From: Enorma burkinafasonensis
GTDB lineage: Bacteria; Actinomycetota; Coriobacteriia; Coriobacteriales; Coriobacteriaceae
Reading direction: 5' to 3'
Assembly: GCF_902150035.1 (NCBI RefSeq)
Contig: NZ_LR597506.1
Coordinates: forward strand, 62,001-126,000
Length of the DNA stretch: 64,000 nucleotides
The notes beneath the pieces are model-generated. The model was not told the origin of the DNA. It searched no databases and worked only from the letters and a program-made list of their open reading frames with translations. The translations under genes were made by a program, and so were the position numbers. Positions 59,716-64,000 of the stretch are shown here, one piece after another; the first letter of the stretch is position 1, and each line of letters opens with the position of its first letter.

Positions 59716-62307
59716 CTATCCAGAGGGAACCTCAGGAATCCAAGCGACATCACGGCGACATCCTGGCGCGTGTCGCGCCCGCGCGTTACCGCCCAGCTCC
59801 TCGGCGATGTAGCGGCCGGTCACGCTCTCCGGGCAGGCCGCGACCTGCTCGGGGGTGCCCGCGCAGACGATGCGCCCGCCCGCGTCGCCACCGCCCGGAC
59901 CAAGGTCGATCACGTAATCGGCGTTCGCGATCATATCGAGGTCGTGCTCGATGACGACGACCGTCGCCCTGTGATCGATCAGGCGCTGGAGCACGCCGAG
60001 CAGGAGCTCGACGTCGAGCGGATGCAGGCCGATGGTCGGCTCGTCGAACACGAAGAGGGTGCCGGCCTGATCGCGCGTGAGCTCGCTCGCGAGCTTGAGG
60101 CGCTGCGCCTCGCCGCCGGAGAGCGCCGGCGTCGCCTCGCCGAGGGTGAGGTAGCCGAGCCCCAGGTCGTGCAGGACCTCGAGCTTCGCCTTCACGCTGC
60201 GCAGCGATGTCTCGGCGAGGGCGTCGCGCGCCTGGTCGATGGTGTAGGACAGAAGCTCGGGCAGGCTGATGTCCCCCGCGAGCTTGACCTCGCGGGCGGC
60301 AGGCGCGTAGCGCGCGCCGCCGCAATCGGGGCACGGGATGTCCACGTCGGGCAGGAACTGCACATCGAGCGAGACCTGTCCCGTGCCGTCGCAGGTGGGG
60401 CACCGCAGCGCCCCCGTGTTGTACGAGAACGCGCCCGCCTTGAGCCCGCGCTCGCGCGCGAGCGGGAGCTTCGCGTAGGCGCGCCGCAGGTCGTCGAGGA
60501 CGCCCGAGTAGGTCGCCACCGTGGAGCGGACGTTCGCGCCGATCGGCGTGGCGTCGATGAGGTTCGCGCGCCGGATGCCCGGGGCGTCGACCGCGCGCAC
60601 GTGGGCGGGAAGGACCTCGCCCGCGATCGACGCGCGGAGCGCGGGGATCAGGCTCTCGAGCACCAGCGTCGTCTTGCCCGACCCGGACACGCCGGTCACC
60701 GCCGCGAGCATCCCGCGAGGCACCGCGACCGAAAGGGGCCTCACCGTGTGCAGAGCCTCGGTCTCGAGGCGTATGGCGCCCTGCGCGAACACCTCGTCCG
60801 CCCCCGCGCGCTCGCGGACGCGCACATGGCGCTTGCCGGCGAGGAAGGGCCCGATGCGCGTGGCGGGCGCGGACTCGACCTCGCGAACCGTGCCCTCCGC
60901 GATCACCCGGCCGCCGTCGGCGCCCGAGCCGGGCCCGATCTCGATCAGGTGGTCCGCATGCCTGAGCACGCGCACGTCATGGTCGACGAGCACCACGGAG
61001 TTGCCGTCCTCGAGCAGGTCGTCGACGACACCGAGCAGGCCCTCCACGTTGGACGGGTGCAGGCCGATCGACGGCTCGTCGAGCACGTAGAGCACCCCGC
61101 AGGTGCGGTTGCGCACGGCACGGGCGAGCTGCACGCGCTGGCGCTCGCCGGTGGAGAGCGTCGAGCTCGCGCGGTCGAGCGCGAGGTAGCCGAGCCCCAG
61201 CTGCTGCAGGCGCTCGATGGGCTCCGCCATCTCGGTGACTATGGCACGCGCCATGGGGCGCATGGCCTCGGGCACGAGCGCGGGCACGGTGGGCACCCAG
61301 GCGGCGAGCTCGTCCAGGGTCATGCGCGCGGCGTCGCCCAGGTTCATGCCGTCGAGCAGCGTGCCGCGCGCCCGGGCCGAGAGGCGCGTGCCGTGGCAAT
61401 CGGGGCAGACGTCCTCGCGCAGGAACCGCGCCACGCGCGCGAGGCCCTTCTCGTCCTTGACCTTGGAAAGCGCGTTCTCGACGGTGTAGACCGCGTTGTA
61501 GTAGGTGAAGTCGAGCTCGGCGAAGTCGTCGCCCTTCTTGGACCGGTAGAGGATGTGCTTCTTCACGGCCGGGCCGTGGAAGACGATATCGCGCTCGGCG
61601 GGCGTGAGCTCGCAAAACGGCACGTCCGTGCGCACGCCCATGGCGCCGCAGACCTGCTTCATGAGGTCCCACATGAGGCTGCCCCACGGGGCGACGGCGC
61701 CCTCGTCGATGGTGAGCGACTCGTCCGGCACGAGCGTCGCCTCGTCCACCGTGCGCACGATCCCCGTGCCGCCGCACGTCGGGCAGGCGCCCCCGCTGTT
61801 GAAGGCGAGGTCCTCGGCTCCAGGGCCCATGAACTCGACGCCGCACACCGGGCAGGTGGTGGCAAGGCCGAGCGCCACGTCCATGCTCGGCGGCGCATGG
61901 TGACCGTTGGGGCACCTATGGCTGCCGAGGCGCGAGAACAAAAGGCGCAGGTAGTTCGACAGCTCGGTCGAGGTGCCGAAGGTCGAGTGCACGCCGGGCA
62001 CCCCCGGGCGCTGACGCAGGGCGAGGGCAGCCGGCACGTGGAGCACCTCGTCGACCGTGGCGCGCGATCTCTGCGAGATGCGGCGGCGCGTGTAGGTGGA
62101 GAGCGCGTCGAGGTAGCGCCGCGACCCTTCAGCATAGAGCGTGCCCAGCGCGAGCGAGCTCTTGCCCGAGCCGGACACGCCCGCGATGGCGGTGAGGCAG
62201 CCGAGCGGCACGTCGACGTCGATGTTCTTGAGGTTGTGCACGCGCGCCCCGCGCACCTGGATGCACAAGGGCTGCTCCCTGAGCCGGACTCCGGTTTGCT
62301 CTGCCAT
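59716..62307 (-). CDS. UvrA-like excinuclease ABC protein
   Basis: The 863-residue protein has two ABC modules (Walker A GVSGSGKSS near 43 and GVSGSGKTT near 540; signatures LSTGERQR and LSGGEAQR) and zinc motifs CPVCG/CPTCGGTG, CPDCHGT and CPTCDGTG/CPDCGG. It is shorter than housekeeping UvrA (about 940-960), in line with UvrA2/DrrC-like paralogs that lack part of the UvrB-binding region. It may aid drug tolerance or damage repair. The ATG follows AGGAGG. It is divergent from the HerA-like gene. Confidence 0.85.
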   Translation of the reverse strand: MAEQTGVRLREQPLCIQVRGARVHNLKNIDVDVPLGCLTAIAGVSGSGKSSLALGTLYAEGSRRYLDALSTYTRRRISQRSRATVDEVLHVPAALALRQRPGVPGVHSTFGTSTELSNYLRLLFSRLGSHRCPNGHHAPPSMDVALGLATTCPVCGVEFMGPGAEDLAFNSGGACPTCGGTGIVRTVDEATLVPDESLTIDEGAVAPWGSLMWDLMKQVCGAMGVRTDVPFCELTPAERDIVFHGPAVKKHILYRSKKGDDFAELDFTYYNAVYTVENALSKVKDEKGLARVARFLREDVCPDCHGTRLSARARGTLLDGMNLGDAARMTLDELAAWVPTVPALVPEAMRPMARAIVTEMAEPIERLQQLGLGYLALDRASSTLSTGERQRVQLARAVRNRTCGVLYVLDEPSIGLHPSNVEGLLGVVDDLLEDGNSVVLVDHDVRVLRHADHLIEIGPGSGADGGRVIAEGTVREVESAPATRIGPFLAGKRHVRVRERAGADEVFAQGAIRLETEALHTVRPLSVAVPRGMLAAVTGVSGSGKTTLVLESLIPALRASIAGEVLPAHVRAVDAPGIRRANLIDATPIGANVRSTVATYSGVLDDLRRAYAKLPLARERGLKAGAFSYNTGALRCPTCDGTGQVSLDVQFLPDVDIPCPDCGGARYAPAAREVKLAGDISLPELLSYTIDQARDALAETSLRSVKAKLEVLHDLGLGYLTLGEATPALSGGEAQRLKLASELTRDQAGTLFVFDEPTIGLHPLDVELLLGVLQRLIDHRATVVVIEHDLDMIANADYVIDLGPGGGDAGGRIVCAGTPEQVAACPESVTGRYIAEELGGNARARHAPGCRRDVAWIPEVPSG

Positions 62308-62495
62308 GGCGACCTCCTGAAGCGTGTTCCTTACCCCAGCGTAGCGCATGCGCACCCGCCCTCCAGCCACAATCGGGACCGCGCGCGGCGGCCGCCCTCA
62401 ATTCCGGGTTGAATGGAGTGGAATACATGCCGCACGCAGGGGATTCCCTGCTACCTTGGTAGGGTTGAACCGTCATGCGTACCTAAGGAGGACCA

Positions 62496-64000
62496 ATGCT
62501 CATCGACGACGCCATCTGGATGGGCGTGGGCGCTGAGCCCGACTGCAATCACGTCAACCTGCTGCTCAACCAAGCCAACCGCCACGGACTCATCGCCGGC
62601 GCGTCCGGCACGGGCAAGACCGTGACGCTCAAGGTCATGGCCGAGGGCTTCTCCAAGGCGGGCGTCCCCGTCTTCATGGCCGACGTCAAGGGCGACATCA
62701 CCGGCATGTGCTCGCCCGGCGAGGACACCGAGGACATGCAGAAGCGCATCAAGAAGTTCGGCATCGAGGGCTTCACCTACGAGGGCTGCCCCACGCGCGT
62801 GTGGGACATGACCGGCGGCGAGGGCATCCCCGTGCGCATCACCGTCTCCGACATGGGCCCCACGATGCTCGCGCGCCCACTCGAGCTCACCGAGGTGCAG
62901 GAGGGCGTGCTCGACATCGTCTTCCGCATCGCTGACGACAAGAACCTCCTGCTCATCGACCTCAAGGACCTGCGCTCGATGCTCAACTACGTGGCGGAGA
63001 ACGCCAAGGAGTACGAGACCACCTACGGCAAGGTCTCGAGCCAGTCGATCGGCGCGATCCTGCGCCAGCTCATCTCCATCGAGGACCAGGGCGGCGAGAC
63101 CTTCTTCGGCGAGCCCGCGCTCGACCTCGCGGACTGGTTCGCCTGCGCGGAGAACGGCCAGGGCTACGTGAACATCCTGAACGCCGCGAAGCTCATCCAG
63201 AGCCCGCAGATCTACGCGATGTTCCTGCTCTGGATGCTCTCCGAGCTCTTCGACACCCTGCCGGAGGAGGGCGACCTCGAGAAGCCCAAGTTCGTCTTCT
63301 TCTTCGACGAGGCGCACCTGCTGTTCAACGACATGCCGAGCGAGTTGCTCGACAAGATCGTCCAGGTCGTGAAGCTCATCCGCTCCAAGGGCGTGGGCGT
63401 CTACTTCATCACCCAGTCGCCGAGCGACATCCCCGACGAGGTGCTCGCGCAGCTCTCGAACCGCATCCAGCATGGCCTGCGCGCCTACACGCCCGCCGAG
63501 CAGAAGGCCGTGCGCGCCGCCGCCGAGTCGTTCCGCGAGAACCCGGCGTTCAAGAGCGAGGACGTGATCTTGGAGCTCGGCACCGGCGAGGCGCTCGTGA
63601 GCTTCCTGAACGAGGACGGCCAGCCCGAGGTCGTCGAGCGCGCCAAGATCCTCCCGCCGCAGTGCCTCATGGCCGCCGCACCCGAGGCCGACCTCAAGGC
63701 CGCGCTCGACGGCCAGGCCGACCTCATGAAGAAGTACGGCGAGGCCGTTGACCGCGAGAGCGCCTTCGAGCAGATCGACGAGCTCAAGGAGGAGGCCGAG
63801 AAGGCCGCCAAGGAAGAGGAGGAGCGCAAGAAGCGCGAGGAAGAGAAGGCGATCGAGGAGAAGGCCAAGGCGAAAGCCAAGGAGAAGGCCGCCATCCGCG
63901 CCGAGGAGCGCAAGCAGCGCGCCCGTGAGAAGCAGCAGGAGCAGGTCATGAAGGGTCTCGGCAAGGTCGCGACGACGCTGTTCAACACGTTCGGCCGCGA
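62496..64000 (+). CDS. HerA-like DUF853 ATPase, 3' end cut off
   Basis: The first 501 codons lie in the window. Walker A is GASGTGKT (about 35-42), followed by DVKGDITGM. Walker B FVFFFDEAHLLF lies near 270 and the sensor-like YFITQSPSD near 306. A long Lys/Glu-rich coiled coil runs from about 420 onward, typical of DUF853 (YjgR) relatives of HerA/FtsK pumps. The role in the cell is unknown; a DNA-pumping or defence role is possible. The ATG follows AAGGAGG. Confidence 0.9.
   Translation, partial: MLIDDAIWMGVGAEPDCNHVNLLLNQANRHGLIAGASGTGKTVTLKVMAEGFSKAGVPVFMADVKGDITGMCSPGEDTEDMQKRIKKFGIEGFTYEGCPTRVWDMTGGEGIPVRITVSDMGPTMLARPLELTEVQEGVLDIVFRIADDKNLLLIDLKDLRSMLNYVAENAKEYETTYGKVSSQSIGAILRQLISIEDQGGETFFGEPALDLADWFACAENGQGYVNILNAAKLIQSPQIYAMFLLWMLSELFDTLPEEGDLEKPKFVFFFDEAHLLFNDMPSELLDKIVQVVKLIRSKGVGVYFITQSPSDIPDEVLAQLSNRIQHGLRAYTPAEQKAVRAAAESFRENPAFKSEDVILELGTGEALVSFLNEDGQPEVVERAKILPPQCLMAAAPEADLKAALDGQADLMKKYGEAVDRESAFEQIDELKEEAEKAAKEEEERKKREEEKAIEEKAKAKAKEKAAIRAEERKQRAREKQQEQVMKGLGKVATTLFNTFGR

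Overview
This 64 kb window is chromosomal DNA from a high-GC actinobacterium. Several things point to the Coriobacteriia, most likely a Collinsella-like gut organism: the actinobacterial RpoB/RpoC, many GTG/TTG starts behind strong GGAGG sites, a heavy load of peptide uptake and peptidase genes, a FeoA-FeoB fusion, a TrpXYZ-type ABC system, and a protein at 58454-59521 that looks specific to this lineage. The placement is inference from protein flavour, since no rRNA is present. I found no tRNA, rRNA, insertion sequence, prophage or CRISPR array.

Layout. 1-2.4 kb: a sugar isomerase/epimerase, a ribulose-phosphate-3-epimerase-like enzyme and an RpiB-like isomerase, suggesting a small rare-sugar (allose/psicose type) module. 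2.8-8.5 kb, minus strand: ribosomal operon rplC-rplD-rplW-rplB-rpsS-rplV-rpsC-rplP-rpmC-rpsQ-rplN-rplX. It has lost rpsJ at its head and stops at a terminator after rplX, so rplE and the rest of spc are not downstream. 8.8-10.9 kb: a Gfo/Idh/MocA oxidoreductase and a glutaredoxin-GNAT fusion. 11.1-14.7 kb, minus: str operon rpsL-rpsG-fusA-rpsJ without tuf, from a consensus promoter. 14.9-24.3 kb, minus: a CPBP protease, then rpoB-rpoC. 24.5-28.1 kb, minus: galU and a glycosyltransferase, then rplJ-rplL behind a classic L10 leader with an attenuator.

28-37 kb is housekeeping: an ABC exporter, an unrecognised basic protein, a hypoxanthine-DNA glycosylase, a nicotinamidase-like hydrolase, FeoAB, a HAD phosphatase and AsnRS. 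37-42 kb holds a wHTH regulator, two near-duplicate lipoprotein binding proteins, a permease and an ATPase (TrpXYZ-type importer). 42.3-56.1 kb, minus, is one long peptide-scavenging island: M18 aminopeptidase, a peptide-deformylase-like protein, an S10 carboxypeptidase, an M20 peptidase, OppF-D-C-B-A, a C1 aminopeptidase and a second OppA. It is flanked divergently by DUF1177 and AroM. 58-64 kb: a putative nuclease-like protein, a UvrA-like ABC protein and the start of a HerA/DUF853 ATPase.

The most striking observation is in RpoC. After the normal beta-prime C-terminus there is a gapless match to the RNA polymerase alpha C-terminal domain that keeps its main DNA-contact residues, followed by an acidic tail. 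The intergenic spaces also hold several different palindromic repeat elements. One family, built on AAGGTACC, occurs twice about 48 kb apart.
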